41,097 bases of DNA from Streptomyces aurantiacus. Lineage in GTDB: Bacteria; Actinomycetota; Actinomycetes; Streptomycetales; Streptomycetaceae. Under the pieces are notes generated by a model. The model ran no database searches. It was not told the origin of the DNA and was given only the letters and a program-made list of their open reading frames with translations. This document shows positions 23,093-31,283 of this stretch, one piece after another. The stretch is from contig NZ_LIPP01000021.1 of assembly GCF_001418335.1 (NCBI RefSeq), positions 1 through 41,097 of the forward strand. Direction: 5' to 3'. Position numbers and translations under genes: made by a program. Position 1 is the stretch's first letter. Each line of letters starts with the position of its first letter.

Positions 23093-23965
23093 TCACGCCC
23101 ACTGTTCAGCGGACGGTTCGGGCGTGCCGTACGCGTCCTGCCAGGAGACGACGCGGTTGCGCAGCACACCGAGACTCTCGATCTCGGCCTCCACGACGTC
23201 GCCGGGCTTGAGGTAGTTGGCGAACGGGTCCTCGGTGCTCGCCGCGACTCCGGCGATGGTGCCGGTGGTGATGATGTCGCCCGCGCTGTAGATCTGCGGG
23301 GAGTGGTAGGCGACCAGCTGCGGGATCGACACCGACAGGCGGGAGGTGTTCGACTTCTGCCGCACGTCGCCGTTGACACGCAGTTCCATGTCGAGGTCGT
23401 GCGGGTCGCCGATCTCGTCCGCGGTGACGATGTAGGGGCCGATCGGACAGAAGGTGTCGATGGCCTTGGAGAAGGAGAAGACCCCGGACTCCATCTCCCT
23501 GCGCTGGATGTCGCGCGCGGTGATGTCGTTGAAGACCAGGTAGCCGGCGATGTGCTCGGCGGCCTGCTCGGCGGTGAAGAACTTGCCGGGCTTGCCGATG
23601 ATCACGGCGAGTTCCAGCTCGTAGTCCATCTCCCGGGTCAGGTTGGCCGGGTACACGATGGGCTCGTCGGGGCCGATGATCGCGTCCACGTTCTGGAAGA
23701 ACACGATGCCCTTGTTGACCGGGTGCGACCAGTCGACCCGCTCCAGGTCCTCGTGGTGCTCACGGAAGTTGCCCGCCGTGTGGAAGAACTTCTTCGGCAC
23801 GATCGGCGCACGCAGCCGGACATCGGCGAGCGGATACGTCCGCCCCGTCTCGGCGACCTGGCCCTCACGCTCGAAGAACACCCGGGTCGACGGGACGTCG
23901 AGCTCGATCACCGTGTCCCCGTCGAGGCGGCCCACGAGCCCTTCGTCGAACGTCACCAATTTCAT
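23093..23965 (-). CDS. FAH-family hydrolase (2,4-diketo acid/ureidoglycolate lyase-like)
   Basis: The 290-aa protein has FAH-family metal ligands Glu116 and Glu118 (DYELELAVIIG), Asp147 (FNDITARD) and Lys167 (FSFSKAIDTF), and the late motif IITTGTIAGVA. An N-terminal 50-residue cap (MKLVTFDEG...) is typical of bacterial hydrolases and lyases that cleave beta-diketo or acylpyruvate bonds. The ATG has AGGAGG five bases upstream; the longer frame to 24379 runs through the divergent SDR gene and is rejected. It heads the minus-strand operon FAH-FAH-amidohydrolase-carboxylesterase. A TGTCGACA palindrome lies 17 bp upstream of its start codon. Confidence 0.92.
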   Translation of the reverse strand: MKLVTFDEGLVGRLDGDTVIELDVPSTRVFFEREGQVAETGRTYPLADVRLRAPIVPKKFFHTAGNFREHHEDLERVDWSHPVNKGIVFFQNVDAIIGPDEPIVYPANLTREMDYELELAVIIGKPGKFFTAEQAAEHIAGYLVFNDITARDIQRREMESGVFSFSKAIDTFCPIGPYIVTADEIGDPHDLDMELRVNGDVRQKSNTSRLSVSIPQLVAYHSPQIYSAGDIITTGTIAGVAASTEDPFANYLKPGDVVEAEIESLGVLRNRVVSWQDAYGTPEPSAEQWA

Positions 23966-23981
23966 CAGACCTCCTAGTAAC

Positions 23982-23989
23982 TGTCGACA
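23982..23989. promoter_or_regulatory. TGTCGACA operator candidate before the FAH operon
   Basis: The perfect palindrome lies between the divergent FAH operon and SDR gene, close enough to the FAH SD to block elongation or cover the start site. A degenerate copy follows 53 bp away on the SDR side. I could not assign a convincing -10/-35 pair for the minus-strand transcript. Confidence 0.6.
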
Positions 23990-24034
23990 CTCACCCTCCT
24001 TGATTCCGGCATTCACGTCAACAGTGGCGTCAAG

Positions 24035-24066
24035 TGTGGACACATTGTTCGGAGGTCGATTACGGT
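24035..24066 (+). promoter_or_regulatory. SDR promoter with degenerate operator on its -35
   Basis: TGTGGACA (24035-24042) is one mismatch from TGTCGACA. Its last six bases, TGGACA, make a near-consensus -35 at 24037-24042; an 18-bp spacer leads to TACGGT (24061-24066), a TANNNT -10. The start site would fall within about a base of the SDR ATG at 24074, so the transcript may be leaderless. The arrangement is inferred from sequence alone. Confidence 0.5.
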
Positions 24067-24073
24067 CCGGAGC

Positions 24074-24865
24074 ATGAAGACGATGTGGAACTTCACCGGC
24101 ACGCGTGCGCTCGTGGCGGGTGCGGGCGGCATAGGATCCGCCGTTGTCCGGGCCCTGGCGGACGCGGGGGCGGACGTGGTCGTCCTGGACCGCGACGCCG
24201 CACAACTGGCCGAACTCACCCGCACGGGCGGCGCCGGGGCCACGGACGGCACAGGCGGCACAGGCGGCACAGGCGGCACGGTGCGCGGCCTGAACGTGGA
24301 CCTCACCTCCGCCGACGCCTGCCACGACGCGGTCACCGACGCCACCGGATTCCTGGGCGGTCTCGACGTGTTCGTGCACGCCGTCGGCACCAACGACCGC
24401 CGCCCCGTACTGGAGACACCCGACGATGTCTGGGACCGCGTCGTCGCCATCAACCTCAGCAGCGGCTTCTGGCTGGGCCGGGCGGTGGGCAACGTCATGG
24501 TGCCGAGCGGCTACGGCCGCGTCGTCTACCTGTCATCCGTGTCCGGGCTGCTCGCCCACCGCGACCACGCGCCGTACGCGGCGACCAAGGGCGGCGTCAA
24601 CCAGCTCATGCGGGTCATGGCCCGGGAATGGGCGGCCCACGGCGTCACCGTCAACGCGGTCGCCCCCGGCTACACCGAGACCGACCTCACCCGCGCCTAC
24701 CTCGCCACACCGGGCATGCGTGCCTCGATGGAGGCACTGGTGCCCGCCGGACGGCTCGGCCGCCCCGACGACCTGGTCGGCCCCACCCTGTTCCTCTCCT
24801 CCGCCGAGGCCGCTTTCATCACCGGACAGGTGCTGTACGCGGACGGCGGCCGGACCCTCGTCTGA
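24074..24865 (+). CDS. SDR-family oxidoreductase
   Basis: The 263-aa protein is a classical short-chain dehydrogenase: GAGGIG cofactor loop (about 16-21), acidic LDRD suggesting NAD, catalytic Ser155 region (YLSSVSG), Tyr168 and Lys172 in YAATK, and the C-terminal GQVLYADGG. Residues 59-69 are a Gly-Gly-Thr repeat from a 9-bp DNA repeat in a loop. GGAG lies just two bases before the ATG, so the start may be read leaderless from the promoter ending near it. It is divergent from the FAH operon and 104 bp upstream of a second SDR on the same strand. Confidence 0.92.
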   Translation: MKTMWNFTGTRALVAGAGGIGSAVVRALADAGADVVVLDRDAAQLAELTRTGGAGATDGTGGTGGTGGTVRGLNVDLTSADACHDAVTDATGFLGGLDVFVHAVGTNDRRPVLETPDDVWDRVVAINLSSGFWLGRAVGNVMVPSGYGRVVYLSSVSGLLAHRDHAPYAATKGGVNQLMRVMAREWAAHGVTVNAVAPGYTETDLTRAYLATPGMRASMEALVPAGRLGRPDDLVGPTLFLSSAEAAFITGQVLYADGGRTLV

Positions 24866-24901
24866 CCTGACTGACTGACCTGTGTGACCTGTCTGGCCGC
24901 C

Positions 24902-24919
24902 GCCCGCCCACCGGCGGGC
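24902..24919. other. Short hairpin between the two SDR genes
   Basis: GCCCGCC (24902-24908) pairs with GGCGGGC (24913-24919) around CACC. Just before it are CTGACC/CTGACTGACC repeats (24862-24892). It may be a weak terminator, attenuator or processing stem; the stem is only 7 bp and there is no T tract. Confidence 0.4.
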
Positions 24920-24969
24920 CGCACGCGCACGACCCCGATCCACCGTCCCCACAGCCCGAAGGAGCCGTC

Positions 24970-25758
24970 ATGGCCAATTCCACCAACTCCCAGCGCTTCA
25001 CCGACAAGACCGTGCTCGTCACCGGTGCCGGCACCGGATTCGGTGCCGAGATCGCCGTACGGGCCGCCCAGGAGGGCGCCGACGTCGCGATCCACTACCG
25101 CAGTTCACGCGCGGGCGCCGAGGCCACCGCCGAGCGGGTGACCGCCCTGGGCCGCAAGGCGTTCGTCGTCCAGGCCGACATAGCCGAGCACGACCAGATC
25201 CGGCGCATGGCGGACGAGGTGTGGAGCGCGTTCGGCCGGCTCGACGTGGCGGTCAACAACGTCGGCGACGTGGCCCGCGAGCAGATGTCCTGGCGGGACC
25301 TCACCGAGGAGTCCGTGGACCACGTCCTCGCGGTCGACATCAAGGGCACACTGCTGTGCACGCACGAGTTCGGCGCGCGGATGCTGGAGCAGGAAGGGGG
25401 CGGCGCGATCGTCAACATCGGCTCGACGGTGGTGGCCCGGGGCAGCGCGCGGGCACCGCAGTACGCCGCCGCGAAGTACGGGATCATCGGCCTGACGAAG
25501 TCGTACGCGCATGCCTTCGCCCCCGCCGTCAGGGTCAACGTCTTCGCTCCCGGGTTCATCGAGACGACCGCGACACTGGGCCGGGAGGACTGGCGGAACG
25601 GGCGCGGGGAGCAGCTGCGCAAAGCGACTCCGATGGGCCGCATCCCGGGTCCCGAGGAGCTGGCGGGGGCCGCGCTGTTCCTGGCCACCGAGGACGCGCA
25701 CCACATCACCGGCGGATTCCTCATCGCCGACGGCGGCTACAACATGATCGGAGCGTGA
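24970..25758 (+). CDS. FabG-like SDR-family oxidoreductase
   Basis: The 262-aa protein has TGAGTGFG (18-25), a basic/neutral cofactor region (YRSSRAG, suggesting NADPH), NNVG (96-99), Ser152, Tyr165 and Lys169 (YAAAK) and the end motif GGFLIADGGY. It is a complete classical SDR of beta-ketoacyl reductase type. The start ATG has AAGGAG six bases upstream. It follows the other SDR gene on the plus strand and is convergent with the aldehyde dehydrogenase gene. Substrate unknown; two SDRs facing two FAH enzymes suggest oxidation to a diketone that the FAH proteins cleave, which is inference. Confidence 0.93.
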   Translation: MANSTNSQRFTDKTVLVTGAGTGFGAEIAVRAAQEGADVAIHYRSSRAGAEATAERVTALGRKAFVVQADIAEHDQIRRMADEVWSAFGRLDVAVNNVGDVAREQMSWRDLTEESVDHVLAVDIKGTLLCTHEFGARMLEQEGGGAIVNIGSTVVARGSARAPQYAAAKYGIIGLTKSYAHAFAPAVRVNVFAPGFIETTATLGREDWRNGRGEQLRKATPMGRIPGPEELAGAALFLATEDAHHITGGFLIADGGYNMIGA

Positions 25759-25788
25759 GCGCGAGCACGACGGGTTCCGGGCCACGCC

Positions 25789-25824
25789 GACCGGGACGCG
25801 GACCGGAACGCGGACCGGAACGCC
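25789..25824. repeat. Three 12-bp tandem repeats between convergent genes
   Basis: GACCGGGACGCG, GACCGGAACGCG and GACCGGAACGCC follow one another, 11 of 12 identical in each step. They fill the gap between the SDR stop and the aldehyde dehydrogenase stop. No clear hairpin terminator is present there. Confidence 0.85.
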
Positions 25825-25834
25825 GCGCGCTCCG

Positions 25835-27169
25835 CTACGCCACGGTCCGGATCAGCTTCTTGTTGACGAACTCCTCGATGCCGGGGCGGCCGAGTTCGCG
25901 TCCGAAGCCTGAGCGCTTGATGCCGCCGAAGGGCAGTTCGGCGCCCTCGGCCCCGACACCGTTGACGAAGACCATGCCGGCCTCGATCCGGTCGGCGACC
26001 CGCTCGGCCTGGGCCGGGTCGGTGGTGAACACGTAGGAGCCGAGGCCGTACGGGGTGTCGTTGGCGATGCGCAGGGCGTCGTCCTCGTCGGCGGCGGCGA
26101 AGACCATGGCGACCGGGCCGAACAGCTCCTGCCGGGCGGCGCTGTGCCCGGTGGTGAGTCCGGTGAGGACCCCGGCCGGAAAGTACGCCCCGTGCCGCCG
26201 GCCGGTGCTGTGCAGCGTCGCGCCCTCGGCGACAGCCGCGTCGACCTGCCGGCCGAGGTTCTCGGCGGCGGCCACGGACGACAGGGGTGCGCCGGTCTCG
26301 CCGGCGAGGAGCCGGGCGGTGAACTTCTCCACGAACCGCTCGTACAGCTCCTCGACGACCACGAAGCGCTTGGCGGCGTTGCAGGCCTGGCCGGTGTTGT
26401 CGAGCCGGGCGGCGACGGCGGAGTCGACGACCGCGTCCAGGTCGTCGGTGGACAGCACGACGAACGGGTCGGAGCCGCCGAGTTCGAGGACGACCTTCTT
26501 CAGGTGACGGCCGGCGATCTCGGCGACGGCGGAGCCGGCCCGCTCCGAGCCGGTGAGCGACACACCCTGGACGCGCGGGTCGGCGATCACGTCGGCGACC
26601 TGCTCGTTGGTGGCGTACACGTTGACATAGGCCCCGGCCGGGAAGCCGGCCTCCGCGAACAGTTTCTCCAGCAGGGCGGCAGTGGCGGGGCACTGCGGGG
26701 CGTGCTTGAGGACGACGGTGTTCCCGATCGCGAGGTTCGGGGCGGCGAAGCGGGCGACCTGGTAGGCGGGGAAGTTCCACGGCATGATGCCGAGCAGCAC
26801 GCCCACCGGGCCGCGTCGGATGACGGCGCCGCCCGGTCCTGAGGTGACGTCGAGCGGTTCGTCGGCGAGGAACTCCTCGGCGTGGTCGGCGTAGTAGTGG
26901 TAGATCTCCGTGCAGAAGCCGACCTCGCCCTCGGCCTCCGCGGGCGGCTTGCCCATCTCGCGGACGATGCTCGCGGCCAGTTCGTCCTGGCGCTCGGCGT
27001 GCAGGTCACCGAGGCGGCGCAGCAGGGCGGCCCGTTCGGTCACGGAAGTGGCGCGGCCCCACGCGGCCGCGGTGTGGGCGGCGTCGACGGCCGCGGCGAC
27101 CTGGGCGTCGGTGGCGGTCGGGTAGGTCGCGACGACCTCTGCGGTGGCCGGGTCGGTGACGGCGTACAT
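25835..27169 (-). CDS. NAD(P)-dependent aldehyde dehydrogenase (succinate-semialdehyde-type)
   Basis: The 444-aa protein has the ALDH fold motifs PWNFP (130-134), LTGSERAG, ELGGSDPF (Glu229), the catalytic Cys263 in NTGQACNAAKR and the late motif LPFGGIKRSGFGRELG. The short length and KRF after the Cys region resemble the short GabD-like succinate-semialdehyde dehydrogenases. It should oxidise the aldehyde made by the adjacent alcohol dehydrogenase to the acid. The start ATG has GGAG seven bases upstream. It is the last gene of the permease-ADH-ALDH operon, 90 bp after the ADH gene. Confidence 0.92.
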   Translation of the reverse strand: MYAVTDPATAEVVATYPTATDAQVAAAVDAAHTAAAWGRATSVTERAALLRRLGDLHAERQDELAASIVREMGKPPAEAEGEVGFCTEIYHYYADHAEEFLADEPLDVTSGPGGAVIRRGPVGVLLGIMPWNFPAYQVARFAAPNLAIGNTVVLKHAPQCPATAALLEKLFAEAGFPAGAYVNVYATNEQVADVIADPRVQGVSLTGSERAGSAVAEIAGRHLKKVVLELGGSDPFVVLSTDDLDAVVDSAVAARLDNTGQACNAAKRFVVVEELYERFVEKFTARLLAGETGAPLSSVAAAENLGRQVDAAVAEGATLHSTGRRHGAYFPAGVLTGLTTGHSAARQELFGPVAMVFAAADEDDALRIANDTPYGLGSYVFTTDPAQAERVADRIEAGMVFVNGVGAEGAELPFGGIKRSGFGRELGRPGIEEFVNKKLIRTVA

Positions 27170-27259
27170 GCGATCTCCAGGTGCTACGGGTCGGTGGTGC
27201 TGCGTAAGGGGCGGGCGGGGCGCTCGGCCCGCGTGCGTGGTACGGGACCGGCGGCGCCG

Positions 27260-28360
27260 TCAGGGTTCGAGGATCGTCCGCACGCCGGTGTTCGACCGGA
27301 GGTCGTCCAGGGCCTGCGCCGCCTCCCCCAGCGGGCGGACCTTCCCGACGAGGTCGTCCAGCGGCAGCCGGCCCGCGAGGTAGAGGCGGGCCAGCTTCGG
27401 GATGTCGAGTTCCCCGACGCTGGAGCCGTAGTTGCAGCCGAGGATGCGTTTGCCCTGGTCGGCGAGGTCGAAGAGGTCGAACGCGGCGGTGGCGCCGGTG
27501 GCTGCCATGCCGACGAGGACGGCGGCGCCTCCGGAGGTGAGCATGGCGGGCAGGGTCTCGACGACCTTCGGGCTGCCGATCGCCTCGAAGGCGTAGTCCA
27601 CTCCGCCGAGTTCGTCCCGGCACCAGGCGGCCACGTCGTCGCGGGCGCCGTCGAGGGTGTGGGTGGCGCCGAACCGTTTCGCTGCGGCCAGGCGTTCGGG
27701 AGAGAGGTCGACGGCCACGATGGGGTCGGCGCCGACCAGGGAGAGGCCCATCACCACGGAGAGCCCGACGCCGCCGGTGCCGATGACGACCGCGGACTCG
27801 CCGGGCCGTACCCCGGCGGTGTTCACGACGGCGCCGACCCCGGTGGTGATGGAGCAGCCGAGCAACGCCCCGATGCTGAACGGCAGTTCGTCGGGGACCC
27901 GCACCGCGGCCGTCTCCGGGACGACCAGGCGGTCGGTGAAGGCGCCGAGGCCCAGATAGGGCCAGACCGCCTCGCCGTCGGCGTCGGTGAACGGGGTCGT
28001 GCCGTCGGGGAGGGTGTTGGCGACGGCCTTGGTCCCGGTGCACAGCCAGCCCTGGCCCGCCACGCACTTGCGACAGCGCCGGCACGGCGCGAACCAGGAC
28101 AGCACCACGTGGTCGCCGGGCCGGACCGAGGTGACGCCGGGCCCGACTCCGGTGACCACGCCTGCCGCCTCGTGCCCGAGGACGAGTGGCCGGTCGGTGG
28201 GCCAGTCGCCGGACACGATGTGCAGGTCCGAGTGGCACACACCGGCGGCGCGGACCTCGATCTCGACCTCGCCCGGACCGGCGGCCCGCAGGGAGACCTC
28301 GCGGGTGCCGAGCCCCGCCTCGGGGTCGAAGACGACGGCCGGGGAGAGCTTCGACGACAT
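27260..28360 (-). CDS. Zinc-dependent alcohol dehydrogenase
   Basis: The 366-aa medium-chain dehydrogenase has catalytic-zinc ligands Cys42 (AGVCHSDLH) and His63-Glu64 (GHEAAGVV), with a third Cys in LLGCSITTGVGAV. Four structural-zinc Cys residues lie at 93, 96, 99 and 107, and the NAD motif is VIGTGGVGLS. It should oxidise a primary alcohol to an aldehyde for the following aldehyde dehydrogenase. Its ATG shares the A of the permease stop (TGATG), so translation is coupled. Resemblance to NDMA- or mycothiol-linked class III-type enzymes is general, not decisive. Confidence 0.93.
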   Translation of the reverse strand: MSSKLSPAVVFDPEAGLGTREVSLRAAGPGEVEIEVRAAGVCHSDLHIVSGDWPTDRPLVLGHEAAGVVTGVGPGVTSVRPGDHVVLSWFAPCRRCRKCVAGQGWLCTGTKAVANTLPDGTTPFTDADGEAVWPYLGLGAFTDRLVVPETAAVRVPDELPFSIGALLGCSITTGVGAVVNTAGVRPGESAVVIGTGGVGLSVVMGLSLVGADPIVAVDLSPERLAAAKRFGATHTLDGARDDVAAWCRDELGGVDYAFEAIGSPKVVETLPAMLTSGGAAVLVGMAATGATAAFDLFDLADQGKRILGCNYGSSVGELDIPKLARLYLAGRLPLDDLVGKVRPLGEAAQALDDLRSNTGVRTILEP

Positions 28361-29886
28361 CAGGAGGCCTTCGTTTCTTGTGCGGTCGGGTTTCCCGCGG
28401 TCGAACTCCCCGCGGCCGGGTCTGCTGCGGCCGGGTTCGGGGCGAGCTCGGTGTGGGGCTTGGCGACGACGACGTACACGAGGCCGATGACGAAGAGCGC
28501 GGAGAAGACCAGGATCACGGCCCACACCTGCATCCAACTGCCGTCGACGGGGGCGAGTTCGGTGCGCGGCCAAGCGATGTTGACCGCCTCGAACAGCAGC
28601 CACAGGACGGCGAGTACGTTGACGGCGAGCCCGGTTCGGCCGAGCCTCAGCTGTCCGGCGGCGGGGTTCCAGCGGCCGGTCAGCCGCGCGACGAGGGCGA
28701 CGACGGCGACCGCCAGGAACACGAAGTAGAACCCGCCGGAGCCGAACGCGATCAGGGTGGCCGCCGCGTTGCCGTTCAGCCCCAGCAGCAGGCCGAGCCC
28801 GGCGAGGACGGCGGTCGCGATGAGGGAGACGTACGGGATCTGCCGCGGGCCGACGGTCGCCAGCGTCCTGGAGAAGGGCAGCTGGCGGTCGCGGGCGAAG
28901 GCGTAGACGGCGCGGCCGATGTAGGTCTGGATGGAGACGGCGCACGCGAAGAACGCGATCAGGACGACGACGATGAACGGCTTCTCGCTCCAGCCGCCGA
29001 GTCCCTGGGTCACGGCCTCGAAGACGGGGTCGACGATCGCGCCGGAGACGGCGTCCTCGGGCCGGCGCAGCGCGAGCGTCACGGCGAGGCCGGTCAGCAG
29101 GACGGTGAAGGCGACGAAGAGGTAGGCGCGCAGCAGGGCGCGCGGCACGCTGCGCCGGGGCTGCTCGGTCTCCTCGGCCACCTGCGTGGTCGCGTCGAAC
29201 CCGAGGAACGCCCAGCCGGCGACCGCGAGGCAGGTCAGCAGGCCGGCCGTCACGGATCCGCCCGAGACGTCCTGCGCGCCCAGGGTCTCGAAGAGGAGCC
29301 CGAAGCCGTTGTGGCGTACGAAGAGCAGCAGGATGAGGCTCACCGCGATGGACGCGACGCCCTCGGCGACGATGCCCGCGTTCAGGAAGTGCTTCACGGG
29401 GTTCACCCCGAGGAGGTTGATCCCGAGCGCCACGGCGACGAAGACCACTCCGAGGAGTACGTGGACGGCGGCCGAGGGGACACCGTCCTCGGCCAGCATG
29501 TAGAGCCAGGTCGCCCCCAGGTAGGCCACCGTCGTCAGCGAGGCGACGGCGGAGGCGAGGTAGATCCAGCCCACCAGCCAGCCCAGGCGCGGCCCGCCCA
29601 GGCGGCGCACCCACTGGTAGACGCCTCCTGTGATCGGGAACTGGGAGGACAGCTCGGCGTAGACCACGGCGACCAGCAGCTGGCCGAGGAAGGCCACGAC
29701 GACCGCCCAGATCCAGGTGGGGCCGGCAAAGGCGAAACCGAGCTGGACGACGGCGTAGATGCCGACCACGGGCGAGATCGTCGCGAACCCGATCGCGAAG
29801 ACGGCCCACGCGGACAGGGTCCGTTTCAGCTCCTGCTCATAGCCGTACTCGGCGAGTTCACCGGCATCGGTGCGGGTGTCGTCCAC
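28360..29886 (-). CDS. APC-family amino acid/amine permease
   Basis: The 508-aa protein has about twelve hydrophobic helices and APC-superfamily motifs: AIGFATISPVVGIYAV in helix 1, ELSSQFPITGGVYQWVRRLGG between helices 2 and 3, and FLGFDATTQVAEETEQPRRSVP in helix 6 (given here in parts). This pattern is closest to the amino acid/choline transporter group. It probably imports an amino acid, amine or amino alcohol oxidised by the two dehydrogenases downstream. The start is GTG with GGAG upstream. It heads the operon and is divergent from the TetR gene. The tail is Pro/Ala-rich and disordered. Confidence 0.92.
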   Translation of the reverse strand: MDDTRTDAGELAEYGYEQELKRTLSAWAVFAIGFATISPVVGIYAVVQLGFAFAGPTWIWAVVVAFLGQLLVAVVYAELSSQFPITGGVYQWVRRLGGPRLGWLVGWIYLASAVASLTTVAYLGATWLYMLAEDGVPSAAVHVLLGVVFVAVALGINLLGVNPVKHFLNAGIVAEGVASIAVSLILLLFVRHNGFGLLFETLGAQDVSGGSVTAGLLTCLAVAGWAFLGFDATTQVAEETEQPRRSVPRALLRAYLFVAFTVLLTGLAVTLALRRPEDAVSGAIVDPVFEAVTQGLGGWSEKPFIVVVLIAFFACAVSIQTYIGRAVYAFARDRQLPFSRTLATVGPRQIPYVSLIATAVLAGLGLLLGLNGNAAATLIAFGSGGFYFVFLAVAVVALVARLTGRWNPAAGQLRLGRTGLAVNVLAVLWLLFEAVNIAWPRTELAPVDGSWMQVWAVILVFSALFVIGLVYVVVAKPHTELAPNPAAADPAAGSSTAGNPTAQETKAS

Positions 29887-30022
29887 GTTCGTCTCCTGAC
29901 AGTGCTGCGCGTGCGGCCGTCCCGGTCCGCGTGTCGCGGATCACGGGTGGGGTGAGCCCTGGGCCGTGGGGCTCGACGAGGGACGGTTTTCGGACCGCGG
30001 TCGGCGTTCTTCGGACGGCAAC

Positions 30023-30060
30023 GCTTATTGGGCGCATGACCAATTGCTTATTGGTCGCAT
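30023..30060. promoter_or_regulatory. TetR operator candidate: 15-bp direct repeat plus 19-bp palindrome
   Basis: GCTTATTGGGCGCAT (30023-30037) recurs as GCTTATTGGTCGCAT (30046-30060), one mismatch, 23 bp apart. GACCAAT (30038-30044) and ATTGGTC (30050-30056) form an inverted repeat around TGCTT. This AT-rich block in the TetR/permease divergent region overlaps the putative TetR -35, as expected for an autoregulating repressor. Confidence 0.65.
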
Positions 30061-30072
30061 ACTCAATAGCAT
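30044..30072 (+). promoter_or_regulatory. TetR promoter, possibly leaderless
   Basis: TTGCTT (30044-30049) is separated by 17 bp from TAGCAT (30067-30072). Transcription would begin about seven bases later, at the ATG at 30080. No SD precedes that ATG, which supports a leaderless message. The -35 lies inside the operator palindrome. Confidence 0.5.
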
Positions 30073-30079
30073 TCACGGC

Positions 30080-30721
30080 ATGACGTCAAGAGGTCCGAGC
30101 AAGCGGGTCCGCAAGGCCCCTGCCGAGCGCCGCCACGAGATCGTCGCCGCCGCCGCGCACGTCGGCCTCACCGAGGGACTGGAGTGCGTCACTCTGCGCC
30201 GGGTCGCCGACGAGCTCGGCGTCCGGCCCGGACTCGTCGGCCACTACTTCCCGGCGGCCGACACGCTGGTGGCCGAGGCCTTCACCGCGGCCACCATGGC
30301 CGACCTCGACTCGCTGCTTCCCGAGCGGCCGGACGGCCCCGGGGGCGACGACACCCCGCGGGCGGTCCTGCGGCGGTTCTTCACGCTGACGTCCAGCACC
30401 GAGTTCGACAACGTGAGCCGGCTCTGGCTCAACGCGCGGCACCTGTCGCGCTACCGCCCCGAACTGCGCGACCACGTCGTGGCGCAGGAGCTGCTCTGGT
30501 GCGGGCGCGTCGAGCAGACGATCACCGCCGGTACGGAGTCGGGGGACTTCTCCTGCGCCGACGCGTGGGCGTCGGCGCTGCGCATCCTGGTCGCGGTCGA
30601 CGGAGCCAGCGCCTACATCAACACCAGCGCCGACCGCCGCGGGGCTCCGATCGTCCACCTGGCCCGGGCCGTCGCGGAAACGGAACTGGGGCTAGGGGCA
30701 GGGGAGTTGGCTCCTATCTGA
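30080..30721 (+). CDS. TetR-family transcriptional regulator
   Basis: The 213-aa protein has a basic N-terminus (RGPSKRVRKAPAERR) and a TetR helix-turn-helix with VTLRRVADELGVRPGLVGHYFPAADTLV in parts across about 33-62. A helical ligand domain follows (LRRFFTLTSSTEF, LWLNARHLSRYRPEL). The order and the HYF motif fit BetI/TetR-type repressors. It is divergent from the permease-ADH-ALDH operon, which it probably represses, and repeats in the shared region are likely operators. I chose ATG 30080; the frame stays open to 29966 but that would place the operator inside the coding region. Confidence 0.88.
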   Translation: MTSRGPSKRVRKAPAERRHEIVAAAAHVGLTEGLECVTLRRVADELGVRPGLVGHYFPAADTLVAEAFTAATMADLDSLLPERPDGPGGDDTPRAVLRRFFTLTSSTEFDNVSRLWLNARHLSRYRPELRDHVVAQELLWCGRVEQTITAGTESGDFSCADAWASALRILVAVDGASAYINTSADRRGAPIVHLARAVAETELGLGAGELAPI

Positions 30722-30738
30722 CGGCACATCAGGGTCTG

Positions 30739-30840
30739 GTCACCGAAACCCTTCGCGCACCGAAACCTTCGCGCACCGGAACTCCTTCACTCAGCGGAGC
30801 CCTTCCCTCACCTCATCGAGACCCCTTCACTCACCGGGAC
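30739..30840. repeat. Degenerate 16-18-bp repeats between convergent genes
   Basis: Six or so diverged copies of a CACCGAAACCCTTCG-like unit run from the TetR stop to the DoxX stop. The first two (near 30741 and 30758) differ by one base deletion; later copies drift (CACCGGAACTCCTTC, CACCGGGACTCTTCG). The region holds no gene and no clean hairpin. Confidence 0.6.
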
Positions 30841-31283
30841 TCTTCGGTCACCGGGCCGACGGCAGGGCGCGCGCCACGCTCACGACCGGCGGTCAGGCCC
30901 GCGAGGGTGAAGGCACCCGGGCCGAAGAACACGATGAGCAGGAATCCCCAGCAGAAGAGCACCGGGGCCAGTCCGCCGTTCTGCAGGGGGAAGAGGCCGT
31001 CCTGCTGGTGTTCCGTGAAGTAGGCGAACGCCATGATGCCCGAGCTGACGAACGCCGCGCCGCGGGTCGCGACCCCGAGGAGAACAAGGGCGCCGCACAC
31101 CAACTCGATCACCCCGGCGTACCAGAAGGGCCAGTCGCCCGTCGAACTGGCCTTGCGGTCCAGCACTCCGAAGACCGTGGCAGCGCCCTCGGAGGTGAAC
31201 AACAGGCCAAGGACGATACGGAACAGGCCCAGCACGAAGGGCTGACGTGTCGTGAGCCAGTCGCCGACGGGCGGAGTGGTCAT
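30831..31283 (-). CDS. DoxX-family membrane protein
   Basis: The 150-aa protein has about four hydrophobic helices and the DoxX-like FRIVLGLLFTSEGAATVFG start, ELVCGALVLLGVATRGAAF middle and GGLAPVLFCWGFLLIVFFGPG end. DoxX relatives take part in redox membrane complexes, but most are uncharacterised. The start ATG has GAGGAG upstream. The gene is monocistronic, convergent with the TetR gene, and has no clear link to the surrounding catabolic genes. Confidence 0.88.
   Translation of the reverse strand: MTTPPVGDWLTTRQPFVLGLFRIVLGLLFTSEGAATVFGVLDRKASSTGDWPFWYAGVIELVCGALVLLGVATRGAAFVSSGIMAFAYFTEHQQDGLFPLQNGGLAPVLFCWGFLLIVFFGPGAFTLAGLTAGRERGARPAVGPVTEESR

Noticed and set aside
22090..23379. Upstream extension of the FAH gene beyond 23088
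   Set aside because: It overlaps the other FAH gene in the wrong frame; ATG 23088 fits the stop-start coupling.
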